A DNA stretch of 64,000 nucleotides from Bolinopsis microptera (GCF_026151205.1 NC_087080.1:15571337-15635336); one strand, 5' to 3'; counted from the first letter of the stretch, positions 45,401-54,381 are shown. The notes: generated by a model not told the origin, from the sequence alone. Numbers and translations: made by a program.

Positions 45401-48400
45401 ATTTCTACCGCCCACTACTCGCTTTAGGTAAGTCTGCCCACCTCTCGAGCCACTAAAAACAGTCATTTCTACCGCCCACTACTCGCTTTAGGTAAGTCTG
45501 CCCACCTCTCTCCACTAAAAACAGGCATTTCTACCGCCCACTACTCGCTTTAGGTAAGTCTGCCCACCTCTCTCCACTAAAAACAGTCATTTCTACCGCC
45601 CACTACTCGCTTTAGGTAAGTCTGCCCACCTCTCTCCACTAAAAACAGTCATTTCTACCGCCCACTACTCGCTTTAGGTAAGTCTGCCACCTCTCTCCAC
45701 TAAAAACAGTCATTTCTACCGCCCACTACTCGCTTTAGGTAAGTCTGCCCACCTCTCTCCACTAAAAACAGTCATTTCTACCGCCCACTACTCGCTTTAG
45801 GTAAGTCTGCCCACCTCTCTCCACTAAAAACAGTCATTTCTACCGCCCACTACTCGCTTTAGGTAAGTCTGCCCACCTCTCGAGCCACTAAAAACAGTCA
45901 TTTCTACCGCCCACTACTCGCTTTAGGTAAGTCTGCCCACCTCTCTAGCCACTAAAAACAGTCATTTTCTACCGCCCACTACTCGCTTTAGGTAAGTCTG
46001 CCCACCTCTCTCCACTAAAAACAGTCATTTCTACCGCCCACTACTCGCTTTAGGTAAGTCTGCCCACCTCTCTCCGCTAAAAAACAGCCATTTCTACCGC
46101 CCACTACTCGCTTTAGGTAAGTCTGCCCACCTCTCTCCACTAAAAACAGTCATTTCTACCGCCCACTACTCGCTTTAGGTAAGTCTGCTCACCTCTCGTG
46201 CCACTAAAAACAGTCATTTCTACCGCCCACTACTCGCTTTAGGTAAGTCTGCCCACCTCTCGAGCCACTAAAAACAGTCATTTCTACCGCCCACTACTCG
46301 CTTTAGGTAAGTCTGCCCACCTCTCGCCACTAAAAACAGTCATTTCTACCGCCCACTACTCGCTTTAGGTAAGTCTGCCCACCTCTCTCCACTAAAAACA
46401 GTCATTTCTACCGCCCACTACTCGCTTTAGGTAAGTCTGCCCACCTCTCGAGCCACTAAAAACAGTCATTTCTACCGCCCACTACTCGCTTTAGGTAAGT
46501 CTGCCCACCTCTCTCCACTAAAAACAGTCATTTCTACCGCCCACTACTCGCTTTAGGTAAGTCTGCCCACCTCTCTCCACTAAAAACAGTCATTTCTACC
46601 GCCCACTACTCGCTTTAGGTAAGTCTGCCCACCTCTCGAGCCACTAAAAACAGTCATTTCTACCGCCCACTACTCGCTTTAGGTAAGTCTGCCCACCTCT
46701 CGAGCCACTAAAAACAGCCATTTCTACCGCCCACTACTCGCTTTAGGTAAGTCTGCCCACCTCTCAGCCACTAAAAACAGTCATTTCTACCGCCCACTAC
46801 TCGCTTTAGGTAAGTCTGCCCACCTCTCGACCACTAAAAACAGTCATTTCTACCGCCCACTACTCGCTTTAGGTAAGTCTGCCCACCTCTCTCCACTAAA
46901 AACAGTCATTTCTACCGCCCACTACTCGCTTTAGGTAAGTCTGCCCACCTCTCTCCACTAAAAACAGTCATTTCTACCGCCCACTACTCGCTTTAGGTAA
47001 GTCTGCCCACCTCTCTCCACTAAAAACAGTCATTTCTACCGCCCACTACTCGCTTTAGGTAAGTCTGCCCACCTCTCGAGCCACTAAAAACAGTCATTTC
47101 TACCGCCCACTACTCGCTTTAGGTAAGTCTGCCCACCTCTCTCCACTAAAAACAGTCATTTCTACCGCCCACTACTCGCTTTAGGTAAGTCTGCCCACCT
47201 CTCGCCACTAAAAACAGTCATTTCTACCGCCCACTACTCGCTTTAGGTAAGTCTGCCCACCTCTCTCCACTAAAAACAGTCATTTCTACCGCCCACTACT
47301 CGCTTTAGGTAAGTCTGCCCACCTCTCTCCACTAAAAACAGTCATTTCTACCGCCCACTACTCGCTTTAGGTAAGTCTGCCCACCTCTCTCCACTAAAAA
47401 CAGTCATTTCTACCGCCCACTACTCGCTTTAGGTAAGTCTGCCCACCTCTCGAGCCACTAAAAACAGTCATTTCTACCGCCCACTACTCGCTTTAGGTAA
47501 GTCTGCCCACCTCTCGAGCCACTAAAAACAGTCATTTCTACCGCCCACTACTCGCTTTAGGTAAGTCTGCCCACCTCTCTCCACTAAAAACAGTCATTTC
47601 TACCGCCCACTACTCGCTTTAGGTAAGTCTGCCCACCTCTCGAGCCACTAAAAACAGTCATTTCTACCGCCCACTACTCGCTTTAGGTAAGTCTGCCCAC
47701 CTCTCTCCACTAAAAACAGTCATTTCTAACCGCCCACTACTCGCTTTAGGTAAGTCTGCCCACCTCTCTAGCCACTAAAAACAGTCATTTCTACCGCCCC
47801 ACTACTCGCTTTAGGTAAGTCTGCCCCCCACCTCTCTCCACTAAAAACAGTCATTTCTACCGCCCACTACTCGGCTTTTAGGTAAGTCTGCCCACCTCTC
47901 GCCACTAAAAAAGTCATTTCTACCGCCCACTACTCGCTTTAGGTAAGTCTGCTCCACTCTCGAGCCACTAAAAACAGTCATTTCTACCGCCCACTACTCG
48001 CTTTAGGTAAGTCTGCCCACCTCTCGAGCCACTAAAAACAGTCATTTCTCCGCCCACTACTCGCTTTAGGTAAGTCTGCCCACCTCTCGAGCCACTAAAA
48101 ACAGTCATTTCTACCGCCCACTACTCGCTTTAGGTAAGTCTGCCCACCTCTCTCCACTAAAAAACAGTCATTTCTACCGCCCACTACTCGCTTTAGGTAA
48201 GTCTGCCCACCTCTCGCCACTAAAAACAGTCATTTCCGCCCACTACTCGCTTTAGGTAAGTCTGCCCACCTCTATCCACTAAAAACAGTCATTTCTACCG
48301 CCCACTACTCGCTTTAGGTAAGTCTGCCCCACCTCTCGAGCCACTAAAAAACAGTCATTTCTACCGCCCACTACTCGCTTTAGGTAAGTCTGCCCACCTC

Positions 48401-51400
48401 TCTCCACTAAAAACAGTCATTTCTACCGCCCACTACTCGCTTTAGGTAAGTCTGCCTCACCTCTCGGCCACTAAAAACAGCCATTTCTACCGCCCACTAC
48501 TCGCTTTAGGTAAGTCTGCCCACCTCTCTCCACTAAAAACAGTCATTTCTACCGCCCACTACTTGCTTTAGGTAAGTCTGCTCACCTCTCGAGCCACTAA
48601 AAACAGCCATTTCTACCGCCCACTACTCGCTTTAGGTAAGTCTGCCCACCTCTCTCCACTAAAAACAGTCATTTCTACCGCCCACTACTGCTTTAGGTAA
48701 GTCTGCTCACCTCTCGAGCCACTTAAAACAGCCCATTTCTACCGCCCACTAATCGCTTTAGGTAAGGTCTTGGCCCACCTCTTCTCCACTAAAAAACAGT
48801 CATTCTAATTCTTTCTTACCGCACACTACTCTCTTTAGTTAAGTCTGCTCCCAACTCGCTCCACATAAACATCCATTACTACCCCCAGCCTACACGCTTA
48901 AGGTAAGTCTGCCCACCTCCTCCACTAAAAACAGCCATTTCTTTCTATCGCGCCACTACGTGCTTAGGTTAAGCTGTGCCCTCACTCTCCACATGAAAAA
49001 CAGCGCCATGCAGACCAGCCCACTACGCCGTTATAAGTGAAGGATATGTTATACTCGTCTGACTGTGCCCACCTCTCTCCACATAAAAAACAGCCTTTTC
49101 TACGCCCACTACGCGCTTATAGAATCTGGAATCTGGGTGCCCTCGCTCTCTCCACTAAAAAACAGCCAGTTCGACCAGCCCCGACTCGAATTTAGTAATC
49201 TGGCCTGACCCACCGTTCGCCTCTAAAAACTGTCATTTCTACCGCCCAACCCTGTTACTTCGCACTTCCTTAGGTTAGTCGGCCCACCTCCCTCCACTAA
49301 AAAACAGCCCATTTTCTCCCGCCACTACTGTGGGGGCGCTTTAATAATCTGCCCACCGCTTCTCCTCTAAAAACAGCCTTTACTACCGCCCACCCTACGT
49401 CGCTTAGGTAAGTCTGCTGTGGCCCACTCTCTCCACTAAAAACATTCATTTCTACTCCCACTACTACTCGCTTTTATAATTTCTGCTGCCCGACCTCTCA
49501 TCTCACTAACAAACAGTCATTCAAACCGCTCCACTAGACTCGAGTTAGGTGAAGTCTGCCCACCACTCTCCACTAAAAACAGAACTCATTTCCTACCGCC
49601 CACTACCGCTTCGGTAAGTCCGGTGTCACCCCCCTCTCACCACTAATAACATCCCGTTCTACCGCCCCACTTATTTCTTAGTAAGTCTGCGAGGCCCACC
49701 TCTCTCCACTAAAAAACATCCATTTCCTTCGTACACGCCCACTACTCGCTTTAGGCGTAATCCTGTTTCTGGCCGCACCCTCTCTCCACTAAAGAACAGT
49801 CCATTTCTTTTTCTATCTAACCGCCACTATACGCTTAGTATGTACTGCCCACGCTCTCCCTCCGACTAAAAACCATCATTTCTTCTACCGCCCACTACTC
49901 GCTTTAGGTAAGTCTGCCCACCTCTCTCCACTAATAACAGCTATTCTACCGCCCACTACTCGCTTTAGTAAGGTCTGCCCACCTCTCTCCACTAAATAAC
50001 AGTCATTTCTACCGCCCACTACTCGCTTTAGGTTAGTCTGTCCCACCTCTCTCCACTAAAAACAGTCATTTCTACTAATTCTACCGCCCACTACTCGCTT
50101 TAGGTAAGTCTGCCCAACCTCTCTCCGCTAAAAACAGCCAGTTCTACCGCCACTGCACTACTCGGCTTTAGGGTAAGTCTGTGCCCACCTCTCCACTACT
50201 AACAGCATTTCTACCGCCCACAACTCTCGTTTATGTAAAGTCGTCTGCCCACCTCTCTCCACCTAAACAACACCAAAGCACACACCTACTTCTACGCCCA
50301 CTACTCGGACTTTCACGGAAATGACTGCCCACCTCTCGAGCCACTACCAAACAGTCATTTCTACCGCCCACTACTCGCTTTCGGTACGTCTGCCCACCTC
50401 TCTCCACAAATAAATTAACAGGCATTTACTACCACCCACTCACTCCGCTTTAGGTAGTACTTGCTCACCTCTCTCCACTAAAAACAGTCATTTCTACCGC
50501 CCACTACTCGCTTTAGGTAAGTCTGCCCACCTCTCGAGCCACTAAAAACAGTCATTTCTACCGCCCACTACTCGCTTTAGGTAAGTCTGCCCACCTCTCG
50601 AGCCACTAAAAACAGTCATTTCTACCGCCCACTACTCGCTTTAGGTAAGTCTGCCCACCTCTCGAGCCACTAAAAACAGCCATTTCTACCGCCCACTACT
50701 CGCTTTAGGTAAGTCTGCCCACCTCTCTCCACTAAAAACAGTCATTTCTACCGCCCACTACTCGCTTTAGGTAAGTCTGCCCACCTCTCGAGCCACTAAA
50801 AACAGTCATTTCTACCGCCCACTACTCGCTTTAGGTAAGTCTGCCCACCTCTCGAGCCACTAAAAACAGTCATTTCTACCGCCCACTACTCGCTTTAGGT
50901 AAGTCTGCCCACCTCTCGAGCCACTAAAAACAGTCATTTCTACCGCCCACTACTCGCTTTAGGTAAGTCTGCCCACCTCTCTCCACTAAAAACAGTCATT
51001 TCTACCGCCCACTACTCGCTTTAGGTAAGTCTGCCCACCTCTCTAGCCACTAAAAACAGTCATTTCTACCGCCCACTACTCGCTTTAGGTAAGTCTGCCC
51101 ACCTCTCTCCACTAAAAACAGTCATTTCTACCGCCCACTACTTGCTTTAGGTAAGTCTGCCCACCTCTCGAGCCACTAAAAACAGTCATTTCTACCGCCC
51201 ACTACTCGCTTTAGGTAAGTCTGCCCACCTCTCTCCACTAAAAACAGTCATTTCTACCGCCCACTACTCGCTTTAGGTAAGTCTGCCCACCTCTCTCCAC
51301 TAAAAACAGTCATTTCTACCGCCCACTACTCGCTTTAGGTAAGTCTGCCCACCTCTCGCCACTAAAAACAGTCATTTCTACCGCCCACTACTCGCTTTAG

Positions 51401-53576
51401 GTAAGTCTGCCCACCTCTCTCCACTAAAAACAGTCATTTCTACCGCCCACTACTCGCTTTAGGTAAGTCTGCCCACCTCTCGAGCCACTAAAAACAGTCA
51501 TTTCTACCGCCCACTACTCGCTTTAGGTAAGTCTGCCCACCTCTCTCCACTAAAAACAGTCATTTCTACCGCCCACTACTCGCTTTAGGTAAGTCTGCCC
51601 ACCTCTCTCCACTAAAAACAGTCATTTCTACCGCCCACTACTCGCTTTAGGTAAGTCTGCCCACCTCTCTCCACTAAAAACAGTCATTTCTACCGCCCAC
51701 TACTCGCTTTAGGTAAGTCTGCCCACCTCTCGAGCCACTAAAAACAGTCATTTCTACCGCCCACTACTCGCTTTAGGTAAGTCTGCCCACCTCTCTAGCC
51801 ACTAAAAACAGTCATTTCTACCGCCCACTACTCGCTTTAGGTAAGTCTGCCCACCTCTCGCCACTAAAAACAGTCATTTCTACCGCCCACTACTCGCTTT
51901 AGGTAAGTCTGCCCACCTCTCTCCACTAAAAACAGTCATTTCTACCGCCCACTACTCGCTTTAGGTAAGTCTGCCCACCTCTCTCCACTAAAAACAGTCA
52001 TTTCTACCGCCCACTACTCGCTTTAGGTAAGTCTGCCCACCTCTCTCCACTAAAAACAGTCATTTCTACCGCCCACTACTCGCTTTAGGTAAGTCTGCCC
52101 ACCTCTCTCCACTAAAAACAGTCATTTCTACCGCCCACTACTCGCTTTAGGTAAGTCTGCCCACCTCTCGCCACTAAAAACAGTCATTTCTACCGCCCAC
52201 TACTCGCTTTAGGTAAGTCTGCCCACCTCTCGAGCCACTAAAAACAGTCATTTCTACCGCCCACTACTCGCTTTAGGTAAGTCTGCCCACCTCTCTCCAC
52301 TAAAAACAGTCATTTCTACCGCCCACTACTCGCTTTAGGTAAGTCTGCCCACCTCTCGAGCCACTAAAAACAGTCATTTCTACCGCCCACTACTCGCTTT
52401 AGGTAAGTCTGCCCACCTCTCGAGCCACTAAAAACAGCCATTTCTACCGCCCACTACTCGCTTTAGGTAAGTCTGCCCACCTCTCTCCACTAAAAACAGT
52501 CATTTCTACCGCCCACTACTCGCTTTAGGTAAGTCTGCCCACCTCTCTCCACTAAAAACAGTCATTTCTACCGCCCACTACTCGCTTTAGGTAAGTCTGC
52601 CCACCTCTCTCCACTAAAAACAGTCATTTCTACCGCCCACTACTCGCTTTAGGTAAGTCTGCCCACCTCTCGAGCCACTAAAAACAGTCATTTCTACCGC
52701 CCACTACTCGCTTTAGGTAAGTCTGCCCACCTCTCTCCACTAAAAACAGCCATTTCTACCGCCCACTACTCGCTTTAGGTAAGTCTGCCCACCTCTCTCC
52801 ACTAAAAACAGTCATTTCTACCGCCCACTACTCGCTTTAGGTAAGTCTGCCCACCTCTCTCCACTAAAAACAGTCATTTCTACCGCCCACTACTCGCTTT
52901 AGGTAAGTCTGCCCACCTCTCTCCACTAAAAACAGTCATTTCTACCGCCCACTACTCGCTTTAGGTAAGTCTGCCCACCTCTCTCCACTAAAAACAGTCA
53001 TTTCTACCGCCCACTACTCGCTTTAGGTAAGTCTGCCCACCTCTCTCCACTAAAAACAGTCATTTCTACCGCCCACTACTCGCTTTAGGTAAGTCTGCCC
53101 ACCTCTCTCCACTAAAAACAGCCATTTCTACCGCCCACTACTCGCTTTAGGTAAGTCTGCCCACCTCTCTCCACTAAAAGCAGTCATTTCTACCACCCAC
53201 TATAACTACTCGCTTTAGGTAAACTTTATTTGAACATTCTCTTAATCTTGCTCTACAGTTGCAGTAATATCATAATCTAGTTTTCACTTTTCAGTCTTGG
53301 GCTACCTTTTTTAAAAGATGCTGAAATCATTTGAATTTATCTGATTTTATGATACGTACATCAAAATTATCCTATTTTCTCGATCTTATCAATGTGCTAA
53401 CTAAAACCCACTAATCTAAAACTGTCCAGGCTCCCACTCAGGATCTATACTGATAGTTGACCTGACGACAACTAAAACAATAAAAGAGTTCACATTACAC
53501 ACCTCACCTGTCTGTGGTATTGAGTGGGTCGCTAACAGACGGATCATATCTTACAGCAACAATATCGGTGGTTCTG
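27316..53576 (+). CDS. WDR11: WDR11, N-terminal and middle part (10 exons in window)
   Basis: WD40-repeat protein; vertebrate WDR11 forms a complex with FAM91A1 at the trans-Golgi, captures endosome-derived vesicles and has been linked to Hedgehog signalling. Exons: 27316-27492, 27713-27811, 38184-38379, 38587-38777, 39110-39226, 39708-39830, 40280-40354, 40625-40729, 41347-41482 and 53430-53576. All phases join (0,0,1,0,0,0,0,0,1,1), giving ~455 residues. Recognisable family blocks are LDWGPQGLIAYGSHNSVAVV, SGDKSGRVIVWE, HNVVLWNAASGTRIWK, LLLLYPRQITIIDLE, NIIYCLHDSGAISIR, LLFMLTDGRIVGWRL, VCPPLSTKN..YRPLLALG and SPVCGIEWV. The vertebrate linker before the CPPL block appears shorter here. The C-terminal half (second propeller) is not found in 53577-64000. 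Either it lies beyond the window, with the K2P genes nested in an intron, or the gene is broken. Intron 2 and intron 9 are swollen by repeats. Confidence 0.9.
27713..27811 (+). CDS. WDR11: WDR11 exon 2
   Basis: 33 codons, acceptor CTACCCAG, donor GAG|GTCAGT. It encodes VKWCGHNPYHN and LLASGDKSGRVIVWE, completing blade 1; phase 0 on both sides. Confidence 0.88.
27812..28185. other. Start of WDR11 intron 2
   Basis: Includes a G-capped element at 27964-28070: GGGGGGGTCCAACTAC, then ATACGAA words, then GCACCCCTAAAATTTC, then four TTTTTTCGTA words. It pairs with an inverted relative at 38033-38122. Confidence 0.75.
28186..28410. repeat. Two further G-capped short repeats
   Basis: 28186 begins GGGGGTGCAACAACAAAAAC with words AACGAT/ATCGTT; 28315 begins GGGGGGGGTCCAACCCGATT with words ATCGGAA/CCGAT. 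Both follow the plan of the 27964 copy (G-run, CAAC, a repeated word, a CACCC or CCA-AAA-TTTGAAATTCG-like middle) but with a different repeated word. Confidence 0.5.
28853..29272. repeat. Two ~209-bp units, each with a TGTCGGGGTT minisatellite
   Basis: AGGCATCATGTAGCCGGTGG begins at 28854 and again at 29063; each is followed by CTCGACACGTCGG and 12-14 copies of the 10-mer TGTCGGGGTT (with CAGGG and GTGTG variants). All three frames stay open through the decamer array, so the long ORFs here (Gly/Leu/Val/Cys-rich) are artefacts. The related array at 33745-33887 ends with the reverse complement of the same AGGCATCATGTAGCC. Confidence 0.92.
29305..29450. repeat. Short tandem/inverted repeat of a GACCCTCCTGCC block
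   Basis: GCTTGACCCTCCTGCCCC(A/G)CACATGGAT occurs in two direct copies (about 29356 and 29411), with an inverted GGAGGGTCAA at 29332. No gene. Confidence 0.7.
29654..30742. mobile_element. Inverted-repeat element with TGCCTCACARAATGGCC array and 13-bp target repeats
   Basis: The ends GTACGGGTATATGCCTCAC and GTGAGGCATTTACCCGTAC are inverted copies. ATTGAATTATTTA before and ATTGAATTATGTA after (one mismatch) look like a 13-bp target duplication. The word TGCCTCACARAATGGCC recurs inside at about 29664, 29848, 30013, 30183 (inverted), 30338 (inverted), 30363 (inverted) and 30699-30730 (inverted, twice), forming arrays on both sides of a ~1-kb non-coding middle. Open frames here are fortuitous. 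Confidence 0.85.
30756..31605. other. Non-coding AT-rich intron sequence
   Basis: I see no gene. Near 31535-31570 there is a small GTATATATAAGTATATATTAG repeat less than 20 bp per unit, directly before the 5' truncation point of the LINE. Confidence 0.5.
31606..33000 (+). pseudogene. 5'-truncated RTE-like LINE, RT and C-terminal domain
   Basis: An open frame from 31637 to 32956 (439 residues), with coding similarity from about 31606, carries the second half of a non-LTR reverse transcriptase. It has ENQCGFRRNRSCIDQIYSIR (RT motif 2 region), FIDFKAAFDSIRRE (motif A), TGQGDIQGPPVFNLCL (motif B), DYADDLAVMDN (motif C with both catalytic aspartates) and GLKINAKKTQCM. The tail LYGAEVWNTTKKQMKRFEV, RWYGHVVRMPETR, GRPRKGWMACVLEDAAEF and DRVEWRN-like RVEWRNMLRR is typical of RTE-related elements. 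The endonuclease and RT N-terminus are absent, so it cannot be autonomous. The intact 439-codon frame implies a recent insertion. It lies sense-oriented in WDR11 intron 2. Confidence 0.88.
33001..33700. other. LINE 3' region and non-coding intron sequence
   Basis: The first ~190 bp probably belong to the LINE 3' end, stopping near an ATTATTATTAT run at 33186-33196. The remainder has no gene that I can support. Confidence 0.45.
33720..33890. repeat. TGTCGGGGTT minisatellite with AGGCATCATGTAGCC inverted end
   Basis: After ATATCTCGACACGTCGGG come about 12 copies of TGTCGGGGTT, then GGAGGCTACATGATGCCT, which is the reverse complement of the left border of the 28853 units. The two loci therefore show opposite ends of one inverted-repeat element whose interior is the decamer array. 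Confidence 0.85.
33893..35944. repeat. 2-kb imperfect CTC/CCT satellite
   Basis: An array of CTCCTC runs punctuated by AGTCCTCC, GTCCTCGTC and CCCCCAGTCC words, with segmental duplications of 100 bp and more (for example TAAGTATTCCTCCTC at about 34008 and 34995, and GTCCTTAGT.. near 34146 and 35145). One strand is pure pyrimidine for long runs. Long Ser/Pro/Leu-rich (plus) and Arg/Glu-rich (minus) frames are artefacts of the repeat. Confidence 0.95.
35942..36900 (+). CDS. Transposon-derived ORF, unknown function, N-terminus lost
   Basis: About 319 codons follow directly on the pyrimidine satellite; the satellite supplies an open frame but not a plausible start. The first part (CEQLFAFLRTGFHKGRQTNL, then KNRCLELDAKG, VAHTRGKTLIPNPNQKRVYK) looks like the C-terminal end of a DNA-transposase-like protein, with a CEQ/F motif of the sort seen in KDZ-type transposases. 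That assignment is from memory and weak. A YTLVDDDDREEAELE acidic stretch follows, and then a Ser/Lys/Cys-rich tail. An ORF of this length with non-repetitive composition between a satellite and a MITE suggests the terminal exon of a mobile-element gene, sense to WDR11 and inside its intron 2. It ends 15 bp before the next inverted-repeat element. Confidence 0.45.
36915..37457. mobile_element. Inverted-repeat element with GTACTAACTGT motif array
   Basis: Ends GGTAAGATTTCGGGGGG and CCCCCCGAAGATTTACC, continuing into GGACATCACGT / ACGTGATGTCC, give ~43-bp inverted repeats. Inside, the word GTACTAACTGTTTTT occurs at about 37017, 37074, 37099, 37319 and 37369, with GTACCAAGTG and GTACTAAGTG next to the ends. 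No coding capacity. Confidence 0.85.
37458..38032. other. Non-coding intron sequence
   Basis: I see no gene; AT-rich, with a TATATATTATAATATATAATA run near 37620-37640. Confidence 0.5.
38033..38122. repeat. G-capped element, inverted relative to 27964
   Basis: GGTAAAAAATACG, three AAAAAATACGA words, GCACCCCTAAAATTTG, TTCGTATTCGTATTTTTTG and TAGTTGGACCCCCCCCC. Read on the minus strand the outer parts match 27964-28070, but the central CGCACCCC block is in the opposite orientation relative to the caps. Confidence 0.8.
38184..38379 (+). CDS. WDR11: WDR11 exon 3
   Basis: 196 nt, acceptor CTATCCAG, donor TTAG|GTATTT. It encodes a second blade with MSWVPNTFFLIVLLPPHNVV and LWNAASGTRIWK. The intron before it is 10.4 kb and filled with elements. 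Confidence 0.88.
38587..38777 (+). CDS. WDR11: WDR11 exon 4
   Basis: 191 nt, acceptor AACCTCAG, donor ATGCAG|GTTCTG. It completes SLDPFDESRLVLVSD and ends in a low-conservation polar linker, as in the family at this point. Confidence 0.8.
39110..39226 (+). CDS. WDR11: WDR11 exon 5, with duplicated donor
   Basis: 39 codons, acceptor AATCGTCAG, encoding LIKVVHSPYCRNKLLLLYPR and ITIIDLELMHATGYILQ. The end shown uses the first CTACAG|GTATAC. Five tandem copies of a 15-bp unit directly follow, each recreating the same donor in the same frame, so the true 3' end could be any of six sites. Confidence 0.82.
39227..39301 (+). repeat. 15-bp tandem repeat duplicating a splice donor
   Basis: Five copies of GTATACATTCTACAG (one with CTT) start exactly at the exon 5 boundary. 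Each copy is 5 codons (VYILQ) and ends in CTACAG before GTATAC, so use of any downstream donor would add whole multiples of five residues to WDR11. Confidence 0.95.
39708..39830 (+). CDS. WDR11: WDR11 exon 6
   Basis: 41 codons, acceptor after a CCACCACCCAG tract, donor AAACAG|GTTACT. It encodes DRGSSQFIDMYVCTSDNIIY and CLHDSGAISIRRFSDNETYK, matching the family block with a CLHENG-like turn. Confidence 0.85.
40056..40217. mobile_element. Mariner-type MITE, 162 bp
   Basis: CAGGGTGTTTC at the left and GAAAGACCCTG at the right are inverted copies flanked by TA on both sides. It lies in the WDR11 intron between exons 6 and 7 and has no coding capacity. Confidence 0.75.
40280..40354 (+). CDS. WDR11: WDR11 exon 7
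   Basis: 25 codons, acceptor TTTCCCAG, donor TTGCAG|GTAAAT, encoding ESCYQCLVVSEAMRLCKNAK. Too short for a simple ORF scan; supported by phase 0 on both sides and by the family pattern just before the (R/K)PF block that opens exon 8. Confidence 0.75.
40391..40510. repeat. 45-bp tandem repeat
   Basis: Two and a half copies of a 45-bp unit beginning ATGGAACTCTTAGAATGT, within a WDR11 intron. Unlike the other two tandem arrays in this gene it does not include an exon border. Confidence 0.92.
40625..40729 (+). CDS. WDR11: WDR11 exon 8
   Basis: 35 codons, acceptor ATCCCGCAG, donor GTGAG|GTAATG, encoding AKPFTEEKLLFMLTDGRIVG and WRLFDCDGPVDFLSE. The LxxSDGRVxxW-type blade end is conserved with the family. 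Confidence 0.85.
41347..41482 (+). CDS. WDR11: WDR11 exon 9, source of the giant minisatellite
   Basis: 136 nt, acceptor CTGCCCCAG. It encodes VQWEEEVRLVMIHNTGSNSS and AKVCPPLSTKNSHFYRPLLA, then LG with the split glycine codon completed by exon 10. The last ~55 nt are the unit amplified in the following array. Reading through the first donor hits TAG at 41542-41544, exactly at the second donor, so among the many donors the first is the productive one. Confidence 0.88.
41425..53220 (+). repeat. ~190-copy, 62-bp minisatellite made from exon end plus splice donor
   Basis: The unit is AAGTCTGCCCACCTCTCTCC, then ACTAAAAACAGTCATTTCTA, then CCGCCCACTACTCGCTTTAG, then GT. Its first copy is the coding end of WDR11 exon 9; every later copy ends in CTTTAG|GTAAGT. 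Variants replace CTCCAC by CGAGCCAC (64 bp, creating CTCGAG), CTAGCC or CGCC, and TCATT by CCATT or GCATT. The copy estimate comes from length only. The array ends at 53215 in GGTAAACTTT, probably the original intron start. Between about 48770 and 50460 the units are riddled with random indels. Confidence 0.97.
53430..53576 (+). CDS. WDR11: WDR11 exon 10
   Basis: 147 nt, acceptor ACTGTCCAG, donor TCTG|GTTAGT. It encodes SHSGSILIVDLTTTKTIKEF and SPVCGIEWVANRRIISYSNN, the blade following the CPPL block in the family. It joins exon 9 by a split Gly codon. It lies 12 kb downstream of the first donor of the array. Confidence 0.87.
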
Positions 53577-54381
53577 GTTAGTATCATTGCTGTTATCATA
53601 GATTATTTATTCGTTATTACAGATTTGTAAAGTTTATTGGAGCATATTATGTATATTTAGGTCCACAGGCGTATTTTTGCTCCTAGTATATCAGTATATT
53701 CAAAGCCGTTTTTAAACGTCAATTTTTGTCTTAGTATTATCTTATGATTTTATTTTTGATTGTTTGAAAAGATCAAGAAAAATATTATATTTGAATAACA
53801 AAAATTCGAAACATCTCGAGGTTCCCTAGCAATTAATTAATGCCGGCAAGAATACCGTAAGGGCCGATAAAGTTTGATAGAGTTGGTTTTAATTAAATTG
53901 TGGCGTAGACTTCTGTTCAGAGATAAATAAGGCTGCCAACAAAATTGGCGTTATCTAATTCTAACTCTTTGTTAATTCAATATTTATTGTTTTTATTGAT
54001 ATCACCCGCAGGCGGTTAAAGGTTATAGAAAACAATTTAGCAGGATTAGCACTCCGTCGTAGCAGTAAATTTAAGAGGCCAGAACCACATACAAACTTTT
54101 CATTAAGATCCATAATCAAAAGTTCGTTTGTGACAATTAATCTGTTAGTACTCCCTCATCGGAACGAAGATTTCTTGCAATATTGTTTTCTGCAGATAAA
54201 ATTAATGTTCAATAATTAATGACCGGCGGTGCTCTTCTTTTGCTTTTTTATCTTATTACGTGTGACCGTCAAAATTAACAGAATATTACTTATTGCCGCA
54301 CATCTGCTCATTCATGTCCTCAATCAAACCAAATATTATCAAACAACAATAACAATTGTACCAAAGTATTTCTAAAAACCA
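53577..54381. other. Non-coding stretch after WDR11 exon 10
   Basis: I searched all frames for the next WDR11 blade and found none. It holds AT-rich sequence and the 3' flank of the minus-strand channel gene. Confidence 0.5.

Noticed and set aside
41425-53220. CRISPR-like array
   Set aside because: Units are contiguous tandem copies with no unique spacers, in an animal intron; it is a minisatellite.
53577-54381. A further WDR11 exon near 54040-54200 (open frame with LAGLALRRSSKFKRPEP)
   Set aside because: The frame does not resemble the next WDR11 blade and lacks good splice borders.
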